The translations under genes were made by a program, and so were the position numbers. Below, one piece after another: positions 25,046 through 36,000 of a DNA stretch of 64,000 nt; the stretch's first letter is position 1; each line of letters starts with the position of its first letter. Source of the DNA: Temnothorax longispinosus (Eukaryota > Arthropoda > Insecta > Hymenoptera > Formicidae); the NCBI RefSeq assembly GCF_030848805.1, contig NC_092364.1, positions 16,721,447-16,785,446 on the forward strand. The letters run 5' to 3'. Under the pieces are notes generated by a model, which was not told the origin of the DNA, made no database searches, and worked only from the letters and a program-made list of their open reading frames with translations.

Positions 25046-25285
25046 CTGGGGCACTTGAGGGTCTTGGTAGCCTCTTACATAAGCCTCCAGATCAACGTGA
25101 CTCAAAGTCTGAGACTGCTGTTCCCGTTCCGGTGGCGATGGTACCACGTATTCCGCATCTCCCAAAGCTTTACCTTCGCGATCCACGCGCGGCCACAATC
25201 TCGGCTCCTCTTCAACGCTACTTCTGTTGCGTGACTCGTAAGTCTCGGCTGGGATCTTCTCGCAACGCTCCATTACCGTCTTCAA
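25046..25285 (-). CDS. Shroom: Shroom-like protein, third readable exon
   Basis: Minus-strand exon of 240 nt, exactly 80 codons, phase 0 at both ends. Acceptor attgaatattgcag (AG at 25287-25286), donor CAG|GTAAGA (GT at 25045-25044). Begins LKTVMERCEKIPAETYESRN, continues with an acidic run (SSVEEEPRLWPRVDREGK), then DAEYVVPSPPEREQQSQTLS, and ends GYQDPQVPQ. Because the exon is symmetric, skipping it would keep the frame, so alternative inclusion is possible. The motif EYVVPSPP is tyrosine/proline rich and could be a signalling-protein ligand, but that is speculation. The opposite-strand frame is a shadow. Confidence 0.8.
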
Positions 25286-26620
25286 CTGCAATATTCAATT
25301 TTTGCAGTGTAATAGAAAATCATAAATGTACTTGGAAAGTGGCACTTGCCAAAGTAATTTTTATTTCGGAGTTCACATTCGTAATGTGAATAAAATTGAA
25401 AATGAAACGATTAATAAAGTACATCTTATATAAATTCTCGCGTTTAAAAATCGAGGTTTACTAAAAAAATATATATATACCAGTTATGCGCTTAACGATT
25501 AGCTTTCAGCCGAGGTATTCTACGATTCACGATCTTATATGTATGTATAATTCGCACTCGCGTTTCCTCGACGAGAGAAATAATAAAAAGGTCTCGATCT
25601 TAAAATACATCAGCAGGGAGCTAATTGCGTGCGTTCTGAAATAGAAATTGCGCCAGTCTAATAAAACTTCACGGTCAACGAAAAAAAAAGGGAACTTGGA
25701 CTAACTTTAGCATCCTCCTCTGTTTTTTTAGCTGTCTTCTCCTCGCCTGACCAGGAGCTGCTGGTACGTACCGAAATTTACGGCGTGATGCGGGTCGGAC
25801 CATCGAAATACCACGGCCTACTTCTGAGAAAGCCAGTAGCACGCCGACGATTATGTCACCGAGAGAAAGGAGGGTGCGGGTGTGGGAGATTAATTGCGTA
25901 CGCCGTTTTAGGGCGCAGCACGATATATACACCAAGGTCTTGCCCCGAGGTGATCCCGATTCTTAATACGGCATGCTCGCCCGGATAAGCCCCCTTAATT
26001 ATTAAACACGTAGATGGTGTCGACGTGAAACTTTGTAAATCGTTTGAAAGCATGAGGAAAGTGTTCCGATAAGCTCCGTTGCCTCGTGACTTGTTTATAC
26101 CGCCGAGGTACTTTGGTGTCATGTAAACGAGACTCGATTTTGCAATCGGCAAGACAATCGAGAACGGCTGACACAGCGAATTCTGAGCTACGGCAGGAAG
26201 GATTTCTATAGAAGACTCGGACTGATGCAAATCGCGCGAATGGCAGAAGTTAAAAATATCTTATAAATGTAATTTAATCGCTAAAAGTTATAACAAGATC
26301 ATTTCATTTATCCATCCGTATAATTATACGTTATTAGCGTAATGTAATATCCGTTCCTATTAATCGTCGCGATTAATTATTGTAAAATTTATTCTCTTTA
26401 TAGTGCGTAGCAAATGAGTATTAACATTTAATAGTAAAGTCTACAAAAGTAACAGGAATTGAAATCGCGTGTGCTTGCGTGCAATATCTTTTATGTATCC
26501 AATTAATAGTAAATCACGGCATTACGTTGCCATGCAAATGTACGGTCCACGTTCAGATTGTATAAGCGACGCGGCGTAACGACTGTTTTGCGGAAAATGA
26601 AGAGGGCTTTACAAGCTTAC
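25286..26620 (-). other. 1,335-nt phase-0 intron of the Shroom-like gene
   Basis: Intron between FTQQ and LKTVMERC. It is mostly AT-rich. A small charged open frame at 25706-25759 (begins SSWSGEEKTAKKTEEDAK) is followed by a GTTAGT donor-like site, but its phase does not fit the flanking exons. The 25785-26230 part is CpG-richer with unrelated frames open on both strands. I see no RNA gene or transposon. Confidence 0.7.
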
Positions 26621-26927
26621 CTGCTGCGTGAACGCGGGATTGGGCCTCTTCGTGTGTGGTCTGGTGTACTGGGCTGGCTTCTCCTTCGGATAGTTGGTGT
26701 GATCGGTCCAGGACTTGGAGCGATGAGAGCCGCTGTGCCCGGAGCTATGGATATCCTCGTCGGAGTGTCGCTCGGGTGCGCTCGGCCACGAAGGATACTT
26801 CTCGTGCCCGGGGCCGTAACAGACGCCCTTGAGGCTGGAGGCATCCCTAACTGGCGGCGTCGGTGGTGGCGAAGCTTCGTCTCTCTCATTAAGAGGGAGC
26901 GTGAATCCAAGGGACTCCAAGATCCTC
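26621..26927 (-). CDS. Shroom: Shroom-like protein, second readable exon
   Basis: Minus-strand exon of 307 nt. Acceptor tttgtcccattag (AG at 26929-26928), donor CAG|GTAAGC (GT at 26620-26619). The first base completes the Gly codon split by the preceding intron, giving the join NDCG-RILESLGFTLPLNERDE. The rest is polar and proline-rich: EASPPPTPPVRDASSLKG, then YGPGHEKYPSWPSAPERHSD, a His/Ser-rich HSSGHSGSHRSKSW stretch, and the end RPNPAFTQQ. It exits in phase 0. Two opposite-strand frames and one same-strand frame are also open here, but only this frame joins both neighbours. Likely role: part of the disordered scaffold region of an actin-associated protein, by inference from family membership only. 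Confidence 0.78.
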
Positions 26928-27599
26928 CTAATGGGACAAACGGATATGGGAAACGTCGCGGTTAAAGTGGCCAGTGCACATTACGCTCCGCGACAGCCGG
27001 AGAGAGAGAACAGAAATAGCACGCGTGACGCAACGTCCTCCCTACGTGGAAACAATTATGCGCGAACGCAAAATCGTCTGTTTATTAGCGCCTCGCCCAA
27101 TGAATCACTCGTAATACGGCACTCTCGACTGCGGTGCTTCTGCGCGCGATGTCATTGAACCACTTTATTACCAGGCGTGTGCAGACTGCATAATTTATGG
27201 TACTGTCGACGAGTTCGGCGTAACTTATACGGTAATCGCGGCATTTCTCTGATGTTGCGCGTTCCGCGGTTATTATCTTCTCGACAATATACCGTTCGTT
27301 TTGAAAAAACTAAGATCCTTCTAGTTGATTATACACTGACACGTTCGCATCAAATAAATCTTTTGTAAAAGACGGAAGTCTTATCCTTATCCTATTATCC
27401 TAAGTAATCTTATTATTACAGTACTCAAATTAAATAATCTTATATCAATAATCTATTTTATACGGTTGCTGGATAATCATTGCTCGATAATTCGCGTCGG
27501 ATCGAGAAAGAGAGAAAACAGAAAACGTAGCAGGAGAAGAACGTTGCGTGAACGAACGTCGAGAGAAAAAAAAGCGCTCACGTAATCGCGAGCACGTAC
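26928..27599 (-). other. 672-nt phase-2 intron of the Shroom-like gene
   Basis: Intron separating the exons ending NDCG and beginning RILESLGF. It has a moderate CpG-rich part near 26950-27270 and is AT-rich at 27360-27460. No repeat or second gene was recognised. The open frames across its left half are readthrough or opposite-strand shadows. Confidence 0.7.
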
Positions 27600-27977
27600 C
27601 CGCAGTCGTTTTTATAGCCCGGAATATTCTTCTTGTGACCATCGTTGTAACCGGTAACCGCGGCGGCCTTCTTACCGCCGTTGCCACCCTCGTGATCGTT
27701 CTCCGTGCCGGACCTCCGCCCGTCGTTTCTGCGACGGTAATATTCGTTAGGAGCCACCGACCGAGGCGGACTCTGCTTAAGGCCATAGCCTTCCTGAGAA
27801 TACGACGTGGCACTCTTGAAATTGGCAGCCTCGCTCCCGTGGCCGTGGCTCGCGTACTTGTAGGACCCCGGGGGACAGGAAGGTGGGCCTGGGGCCTCAT
27901 CCTGGACGCGATATCCTGGCGGCGACGGTTGCAACTCCGTCATCGTGTAACCGACGTCCCCGCCATCCGGGATACAC
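27600..27977 (-). CDS. Shroom: Shroom-like protein, internal exon 1 of the readable set
   Basis: Minus-strand coding exon, 378 nt, read as one completing base, 125 codons and two trailing bases. It is bounded by an acceptor (ctgcccacttag, AG at 27979-27978) and a GGTACG-type donor (GT at 27599-27598). The translation begins CIPDGGDVGYTMTELQPSPP and continues with Gly-, Ser-, Tyr- and Arg-rich low-complexity sequence (PPSCPPGSYKYASHGHG; NEYYRRRNDGRRSG), ending NIPGYKNDCG. An ATG at 27943 lies inside the exon, but the frame stays open 11 codons further up to the acceptor, so I read it as internal. Its donor phase (2) matches the next exon exactly. No domain is recognisable in this part; it is probably an unstructured N-terminal region. 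An alternative is that the ATG at 27943 is a true start in one isoform. The family name rests on the downstream exons. Confidence 0.72.
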
Positions 27978-29437
27978 CTAAGTGGGCAGAAAATTAAAAT
28001 CGTGAGCTTCGACGTCCCCTTGAGATAAAATCTCGCGATTAGACGGTCGCATAGAGTAGATTAAGCGATTACGCGTCGCGTAAGTGTAACAGAATCGGGC
28101 GCAGCGTTTTCACATATTTATGAGGTAGCACGCGTGCATGCAAATTAAATGTTACGTGAACATTTTATCAATCCAACGATTTAATCTCCCGTGTTACTAA
28201 TAAATCATAATGCTGCGCGCAACGATTCCTCCTTTTTTATTTTGAAATTTATCTGGATATTGACGCATCTAGATTTCGAGATAACAACATAGAAAAATTA
28301 TGTTTATACCTCTGCACAAAATGTAAATGTAATGTGATTAGCGTACGGCAGACATATTTCTCGCCAGCTAATTGAGCTCATGGAAATTATACCGGTTTCA
28401 ACCCTTGCTTTCCACGCTCGGGACTCAACGTGAATTTTTCGACATTATGTGATACATCATCGTGAATGTTTCTTTAGCAGCGTAAACGATCGCGATTAAC
28501 GTAGATGTACGAGCAATTAACGTCGTACGACTAATCTCACTTTGTTCGCAGGAAAACTTACATTATCTGGTAATAGGTGCGAGATTGTAGGGGCTTAATG
28601 CTATCGGTTATAAAATAAAATCCGAGAAAAACGTCTTACGACTGATAGTTATTTAATCTTTGGGCGAGTTTAGAGACACGTGTACGTGGCATTTAACTCT
28701 CGGGCGACAGAGGAGTAATGAGTCGCGTTAATAGAGGCACACTCCGGGTGATTGATGAGACTGATAGATAACGCTATTTCCGAGTCAGGGGTCTCCAGAG
28801 CGCGTGAATGATGACAGCTTTTAACGAGGAACACGGATGCCAAAAAGTAAAATAGAAATCGCATATCTGCAACACGGAAGATATCACCAGGTAGGAATAC
28901 GTTTAACTTTTCACCGAGCAGGTTTTTATCTGTTCTGCAATTAATTTAAATCGTCGTCGATTAATCATAAATTACGCGCGGAAAGCACTTTGGCTCATTT
29001 AAATGAATTATAAAACGCCTGTGAATATCTCTTCCCGGAACGATTGCAATAACGCTTTTAAGTTAACGTTAAAAGGGATGGGTGGCCAATATTTGAATTG
29101 TCAAAAATAATGAATTCTTTTCTCGCCAGCAATTAACGAAACCACCGCAGTGCCATCCGTTAATTCGAAATCAGATTACTCAACGAGGATTATTGATCAA
29201 GTCAAGCCTTTTGAGATCGAAGAGTCACAAGTGTTTACGTACCGCACGATATTCTCCATGACATGATTAATTCCATTCGAGATTCCATTTTCAGGTCAAA
29301 TATTAACAACGCTGTTTCGTCTCGATCAAAACGTTTCTGCATCGTTTTCCCATAGTGTCTTGCGTCACGTGAGGTACAAGAAGCAGAGGAAAAAATCTGC
29401 AAGCGGCGAGCGAGAAGACCATCTCCGAGAATGCTAA

Positions 29438-29451
29438 GGTTAGGTTAGGTT
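29438..29451 (+). repeat. Interstitial TTAGG telomere-type motif
   Basis: GGTTAGGTTAGGTT, about two and a half units of the TTAGG repeat that caps chromosomes in most insects, including Hymenoptera. A second short run, GGTTAGGTTAG, lies at 29891-29901. Both are too short to be telomeric arrays. Confidence 0.8.
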
Positions 29452-31083
29452 TTCGTGATTTACGTGCGACGAAACGTCCTGAAATCGACTGCCCAGTGCC
29501 CCCGAGGCAGTAGGCACCGGGCATTGCCGATTTTTACCCACGCGACCTACGAAAGTTTCCGACTTCGCTCAGCGATGATTCCTAATTGCAAGAGAAGTCT
29601 CAACGGCACGCAACGCGTATACCCGGAGCCACTCATCACGAGCACTAGGACGCCCGCACGCCGGCATGTAGGCGTCGTAGGCGATCGTTAAATACTGGAG
29701 CGCGGAACGGTTTCGTAATAAGCGAAAGTACACCATGGTACGCGAATAATAATCGATATTTCTTAAAATATCTGGCAGGTGGTTGTTAATAAGCCGGGCC
29801 GGGAAGTATCGAAATTACGATCGCTCCGACTACAATAGCGCGCAAGTAGCGGATTTACTATGCACCGGCCGTCGCGCGCGGCCGCAATCAGGTTAGGTTA
29901 GCACAATAAAATAAACCATAGACGGTTGTAATTCTTGCGCGTAATTCTGACTCGTACATGACCGTATCTCAAAATAGCCCACAAAACACGATATCCGCCT
30001 TGTAATGTACACGTAACAGCCTGATTAGCAAAATCTGTTTTCCCACTAATCAATTGAACGTGAAGCTATCAATAGCCGCATATTAGGAATTCGACAACTA
30101 GCTTATAGCGTGTGTTAAATTGGGTTTTGTAATGGTGGGCGTGTCGACTGTCGGCGTCGCGGTTTCTCATTTCGCATAATGAGAAACGAGAGAGACGAAA
30201 CAAATGCATGAGAGAAACTCGCGAAGGCACCCTGATCGACACCCTAATGACGCGCGATGAATACCACTATTCCAATATTTTCTCGATTCGGAGAGTCCAT
30301 TTCTCGTATCTCGATTCGCGCGGAACACGTTCCTCTCGCACGAATTGTAGGCTAGTGTGCCACGCTCGACATATTGGATTTCATAACGAAATGAATCGCG
30401 ATAGAGACTTCCGCGATAGGAAGCCGCGCCGCGATTCAATTACCGCTTGGCGCTTCGTCGCCGTCGGAGCAAGGAGCTCATATACATATACCGCTTCCAA
30501 CAACCATGCACGCCCACGTCGGCTATCTCTCTCTCTTTTTCTTTACGTCTCGTAGTACGAGTTATCGGTTGCTGCTGGATGCGCGACTCCCGCATTATTC
30601 TTTTCGTGCACGCAACACCGGCGCAGCGTATAATTTCCGACATCGACTGCCAACGGGAATACGCCGCGTGAGTGATCATTACTGCAAATTGCAACAATGT
30701 GGCGAAGGAACGACTCGCCGATTTTGGTTATTCGGCAAATGCTTGCGGGCCGAAGGGAAAAGGGAGACAGAGGCAGAAGAACAAAAATCACGGCACGAAT
30801 TGCAAGGATCATCGCGGATCGACGAGACGCGTCTTTAATCTACTTCAATTCTTGCGATCTGAACGCGTCGGTGGATATAAGTACGCCGACCTCGTTTACG
30901 ACGTTTACGTGCGTTCATTCACTGACGCACTTACGTGTCATACGCGCCTGTTTTCCGCGGTCGTGAGGCGCATTCACACGCGCGTCGCGCGGTTCGTAGA
31001 AGCAAACGGAACGGAGGAAGAACGGAGGAATAGACGACGACGAAAGGCGCATGCTAGCGCGTCGCGATCTCACGTCATGCGCG

Positions 31084-31091
31084 TATAAAAG
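31084..31091 (+). promoter_or_regulatory. TATA-box-like element
   Basis: TATAAAAG within a CpG-rich stretch (gcgcgtataaaagtcgg), followed about 40 nt downstream by a short frame beginning at an ATG with A at -3 (31130, MRALRAVDAA, stop at 31214). This is a good core-promoter match by sequence only. A transcript from it might include the candidate exons at 32.1-32.7 kb. Confidence 0.25.
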
Positions 31092-32099
31092 TCGGAACAA
31101 CGATGCAAAACCAAAAACCAAATACCAAAATGAGGGCATTGAGGGCTGTTGACGCAGCGCGCGGCGCGCGCGGCAACACGAGCAAACACGAGTGGTGGGG
31201 AGGGGAGGTAGGCTGATTACGCACATCGAACGCGCTCCGTGTCACCCTACCCCTCTTCCATTCCCACCTCTCGCGTTGACGCGGCGCCGCGTCTCCGCAC
31301 TCTCCGCTCCCGCTGTTCTCAGAAATTTCGGATTTTCGGAATACAGCGCTGAATGATACATAAATTACCGGGTCCGGCGGTTTAGAAAAACTATGGTACA
31401 TCAAAATGTTCATTAAATACATGCGTTTCGAGGAATTCATACGGATACCGAGGTATGTCGCATTCGGTAATGTATATTGACTTTCGATCGATTTCGCTCT
31501 TCTCAACCGTCAACTTGACTCGCGTATCGATCGTTTTTTCGGCTTCAGGATGAAGCTGCCGTCGTTTTCAGAATACGGATAAAGAATACGAGCGCTCCCT
31601 AAATCGAGCAACGCCACGACGTGTTTAATTACACGATCAGCGTCTCTATTAACGTCATACGTTTAATCTCGTTTAATCGTGTTTTGGCGATCGTGGCGGA
31701 TAGACACGTATGTGAATATTCATAAATCGATGATTTAATTGCGTTTGATTCTATCTTCGTTATTTACTAAAAATTGAAACAAGGACAGAACGACGCTGGT
31801 GTGCACCCGAGTGAATAAGTTTTTGAACGCAGCCCTGACCAAGCAGCAAGTAGCGTTCTCGCGACACGGTTGCTCCTGTGGCGAGTGAAGTTGGCCGCGC
31901 GATTTACGAAATTCTCTCCTTCATGTTAGCATCTACCTGCGGGACAACATCACGGGCCGATGGGCGTCGAGCGGATCGTACAGCTTCGTTCGTAGCTTCT
32001 CCGACGTAATTCTTCCGTCGCCGTGTAAGAAAGTACGCGCCGCGTCGCGAGATTAATACCGGGAGTGCCGTGCAAAGTGTCACGCGATCATAAGCGACG

Positions 32100-32237
32100 A
32101 TATCGTCAATTTTCGCTCGTGAATGAGTCGCGTCGCGTCGTGAGTGAGTGCGCCGACGGAGATGCGACAACGAAGGAGGACCGAGCAGAGGAGACGGGGG
32201 CCTGGGAGACATCGGGCGACGGCGGAGCAACCGTGGG
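32100..32237 (+). other. Candidate first exon of a plus-strand transcript (start uncertain)
   Basis: A CpG- and purine-rich block on the plus strand ends at a near-consensus donor, GGG|GTGAGT (GT at 32238-32239). An ATG at 32162 opens a frame rich in Arg and Gln (MRQRRRTEQRRRGPGRHR) that runs to the donor and stays open through the next candidate exon. The 5' boundary is arbitrary: no TATA box is obvious here, though a TATAAAAG stands about 1 kb upstream at 31084. The block could instead be untranslated leader. No product is recognised. Confidence 0.35.
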
Positions 32238-32630
32238 GTGAGTAATTCGTTTATTATTTTGCTATCCCGTGGCGGATTCCGCCACTTTCGATGTTTAACT
32301 CCGGCTTCCGGCGCAATTTCGGAGTAACGGAGTCCGATCTCCGGCATATATACATGCGAGAAAGAGATATTACGTCGCGAACGTCGCGTCTCTCTCTTAT
32401 TTGCACGGTCGTAATATCATACTTGCCCTCGATTTTTCGCGGATTTATTATGCGAACGAGTTAATGCGGAAATATGCGGCCGCTTGCGGCGGCCACGATT
32501 GTTTCTTGCATTAACATTTTAAAATCAGATATTTGTTAAAATGTTTTACCAGGCGCGATAATAATTATTTACTTGAAATTTTGATTAGCTCGGACGCTGT
32601 TTTTAATGTAAAAATATTTCTGTGTTACAG

Positions 32631-32677
32631 ATCAACGCAGAGTTGCAGCTTATAACTCCGCTGTTGCGCATCGGCTG
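32631..32677 (+). other. Candidate 47-nt second exon of the plus-strand transcript
   Basis: Flanked by a good acceptor (atttctgtgttacag, AG at 32629-32630) and a strong donor (CTG|GTGAGT, GT at 32678-32679), with a 393-nt intron separating it from the preceding candidate exon. If joined, the two exons give 123 nt from the ATG at 32162 with no stop, continuing DQRRVAAYNSAVAHRL and exiting in phase 0. The paired splice sites are the main evidence; coding potential is weak. It could equally be a non-coding leader exon or chance. Confidence 0.35.
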
Positions 32678-32702
32678 GTGAGTGATTTTTTTATTTCAAT
32701 AT

Positions 32703-33008
32703 CAAGGCAATGGATTTGTAAAAATTATATTACAAATAAAATGTACGTAGGAGAAATGAGATGTTATAAAAGAGTTAAGAACAGTCTTTTTCTAACAATT
32801 ATTAGATCAGATATCTCAAGATATATCAGATATATCAAAATTTTTATTTAAAATGATAATTAATGTAGCGGTAAAGTGGTCTGTATCTCATGAAATATCT
32901 GAATATATCATCAATTTCTAGTTATTATAAAAAAATTAAAACATTAAAGATTAAAAATATAAAAATATATTACAAATGAACTAATATATTATATAATCCA
33001 TTGCCTTG
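32703..33008. mobile_element. 306-bp element with 14-bp terminal inverted repeats
   Basis: CAAGGCAATGGATT at 32703-32716 is repeated as its exact reverse complement at 32995-33008. The interior is AT-rich and includes two related segments (attatattacaaata and atatattacaaatga) and short TATCAGATATATC-type repeats. It starts 26 nt after the donor of the candidate exon at 32631-32677. A degraded MITE is possible, but there is no obvious target-site duplication. Confidence 0.4.
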
Positions 33009-36000
33009 AAATGGATAGGCTCGGAGAAATGGATAAACTCTAGAGCCTAAAAAATATTTTTATAATATATATAAATAAATGTGAGGGTATCATTGATGGT
33101 GGTATCATCGTGACGTCGAGTTGCACCGTGATAAATTTGCCGGAAATCATTTCCCACGATCACGTGAGTAAATAAGACTGACGTTTATAGAGGAAGGAAG
33201 ATTGTCACCTCGATATTCCCCTTTAATTTCCCGCCGACAAGCACGAGAGCAAGAGTCTCACGCGCGACAATTACCAGCGAACAGAGCGTAAAACATACTC
33301 TTTATGATTAGTGATGGTCTACGCTCGCATAGTGGGAACGCATCTCGGAATGCATTGCGAGATGTGATTTAATAACTACATTGTAGCTTACAATTAGAGA
33401 ATTAAAACAATTTTCATCTATTATGCGCGCCGTCACTTATATGTGAAATATGTATGTACCGTTAGCTTACGACTCTGTTAACTTATTGGTAAAATAATTT
33501 TGCTGGGAATATTAATGAATTTGGAACTACGGGCTCTCTCAAAACAGATAACTTCTTATCTTAAACGTGCCTGATTTTCTCAGCATGGGCGGTCGTATTT
33601 TATCAGCCAGTTATTATGTTACTAGTGACTAGTGAGCAGATACGTGTACGGGATATCTTGTTACCTAATTCGTAATACGTACTTTTATGCTCGGTAAAAC
33701 CTAATAACCATATACTGTAACCTGCAAAGGGTATTATTTGTTGTTTCCACACTGACGAATGTGCGTGCACACGAAAGTATGTTACGTTCCAATGTTCCGC
33801 TTTGCTGACATTCATTGCTAAGGTGGTCTCAATGAGAAAAAAAAGCGAGTCGCGGAGAGTTGCTAAAATCGAAGAAAAAGAGAAGCGGTGCTCTTTTGGT
33901 TTTCAGCTAAGAATAGAAAGAGAAGGTACACGAGTGAATTCGTAGTGGGGTCGAAAGCGTTACATCATGTAATTAATGCACGTTGAGTTCGTTGACTTGG
34001 GTACCCGTATACACGTAATTCCGGAGAACAATCTGCCATATACGAGGAAGGCTTTTAGAAATCGGGTTGGACCTCGTCCAGCGTGACTCAGAGATGTAAA
34101 TTCGCAGCCTGATGACGTGCTACCACGTGCAATTTCGTCACAAATTATTAATTATCAAAAGATACGAGTAAAATTTTATCTTTTACTTTACATGTTTGAA
34201 CGGATTCAGTGTTAATTATGAAGCCCTGATAGATACAGTTTTATTTTTCTGTTAGGATTTGAAAAATTTAATTCGTAAGATCTTAGACTTTATTACATTG
34301 TCTGATTCAAAAGAAAATTTTCCGTAAGAAACCGGTACAAGAAAAGACTCGCGAAATGTCATCAGTAATGGAAATTATGGCCAACGGCCACTCAGGGAAC
34401 AATGAAGGTCAGCGAAACCCGCGTAGGTTGTCTTATATCGCGTCGATGTTTCCTGATATCTGGTCCGGGGGAAAGAAAAAGAACTTGATGGGGAATGCAG
34501 AAGAATTTCAACCGATCGTAGAATGTGGAAGAGACATACGACACTGTACGTGGCTTATCGCCGAACTGTCTGGTTCTCTCGAGGCAGCACGAAGCGGTAA
34601 ATTCAATGCGAGGCTGGCACACGCGAGCGGGCGAATAAGTGCGCGAGGCCGGCGAATGGAAGGTGGAAGGCCGGAGGATGTGTAAATGTAAAGGAAGGTA
34701 GACGAGAGGGCAAGGGGGCAAGAGAAGGTAGAGCGCTACGTGGAAGGTGTGAACCAGGGCGGGACAACAGAAGCCACTCGCTGGCATCTCGTGGGCCGCT
34801 CATGGAAATCCGGAGCCGGCTCCGATTCTTTTCCCCGGCCAGAATTGTGTGTGATCCGGCTTTTACGGAACGCGCGTGTCCGCGTTGGCGGCGAATTCGC
34901 AATATTCGCATCTCTCGCGTGGGCCCGTCGCCGCACGTCGCGCCTCTCTCTCTCCCGTCGCGCCGTCTCGATTCCAACGGTAGCCATCGCCGGTACCGGC
35001 GTGTCGCGCTGAAAATACAGGCCGTACGAGCATCTCTCTCGAAGCACGCCCTGCACGCCTTCAGAAGTGGTGCAGCCTCACTGGCGTAGGACGCACGCGG
35101 CACGGATGAGAAATTCGCTTCTCATCCCATGGCCGCGCTCGCGAGCGCTTTCCATATCTCGATATTAGCGAGCCTCCTCTCCCTACACTCTCTTCCCTCC
35201 CGGTCTCGTGATAAATGCCCCAATACTTTATGCGCTGCTTAATTACCGGTCTATGTCTATACAGCCATAATTTATTTTTGCCAGCGTGGAAGTATGTCGA
35301 ATATAGATACCCCTTGAGGAGCGCCTGATTTGCGGCCGTTAGTAAGCGGAGGATACGCGAAATTGATCGTTACGTCGCAGCCTCGTTTAGCGCCGCGGTG
35401 TAAATCGTTATTCGTACAACGTTCGCGCGTGTCGTATATCTTCTATTCGATGCCGCGGTATATCCGAGTACGGTGCTGCATCGCGTGTCATGTATCAGGC
35501 TGCTCGCGCGCCAGTGAATACCCGGACGATGTCCTGCCTCGTGTTCTCGTGAAGTGGACGAGTAGGTAGTCGATTGGCCGTAGATGAGGCCACGGCGAAA
35601 GAATCCTCGCTACTAATTCACAATCTATATGGCAGCGGAGGACAGATCCAGCTGCGTGAGATATGGCTTATCCGCGCTTTGAGGAATGCCACAGGACTCC
35701 TCGGCTCTAACGGCGGATTTACGAGAAAATTATCCTCCCGCTCCCCTCCAGCGAATCTTGATATATCAGGACTTTCGCGTACAATCCTTCCGATGTTACC
35801 GCCGATACAGATATCAAAACCTGTATCTATTCAAACGTTCGCAGGCACGAAAATATAACGTTCTGCCGCTGATAGTTATCGATACTAATAACGTCGACAA
35901 TTGACGTTGACGTATTACGATTCTTACGGGAGATGATATGTTCTGCTGGATGCAGCAGTTGATATAGATGCTGATATTCATTACGTGAATCCAATGTCTG

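Larger units (their letters stand above)
27978..32099. other. Upstream flank of the Shroom-like exons; no gene recognised
   Basis: Should include intron or 5' sequence of the minus-strand gene. AT-rich at 28120-28350 and 28900-29110; CpG-rich at 30120-31320 with a plus-strand TATAAAAG at 31084. The minus frame at 28670-28864 begins with a signal-peptide-like segment (MRFLFYFLASVFLVKSCHHS) but is only 64 codons and shows no family. Donor-like acttac at about 28556 (minus GTAAGT) has only a short open frame before it. Confidence 0.45.

Noticed and set aside
25706..25759. Charged mini-exon candidate (SSWSGEEKTAKKTEEDAK) followed by GTTAGT
   Set aside because: It would need phase-2 entry and phase-0 exit, while the flanking Shroom-like exons join in phase 0. 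The acceptor region is also purine-rich and weak.
28670..28864. 64-codon minus-strand frame with a signal-peptide-like start
   Set aside because: No cysteine pattern, no processing-site pattern and no splice partner. Too short to support a secreted peptide gene.
32631..32643. ATCAACGCAGAGT matches part of a common cDNA-synthesis adapter
   Set aside because: Only 13 bases match, the preceding bases (tgttacag) do not, and the segment is cleanly flanked by splice signals in normal genomic context, so contamination is unlikely.
34603..35103. 166-codon minus-strand frame with overlapping frames of 90-106 codons
   Set aside because: At least four frames on both strands are open over the same CpG-rich stretch. 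None is recognisable, so composition explains it.
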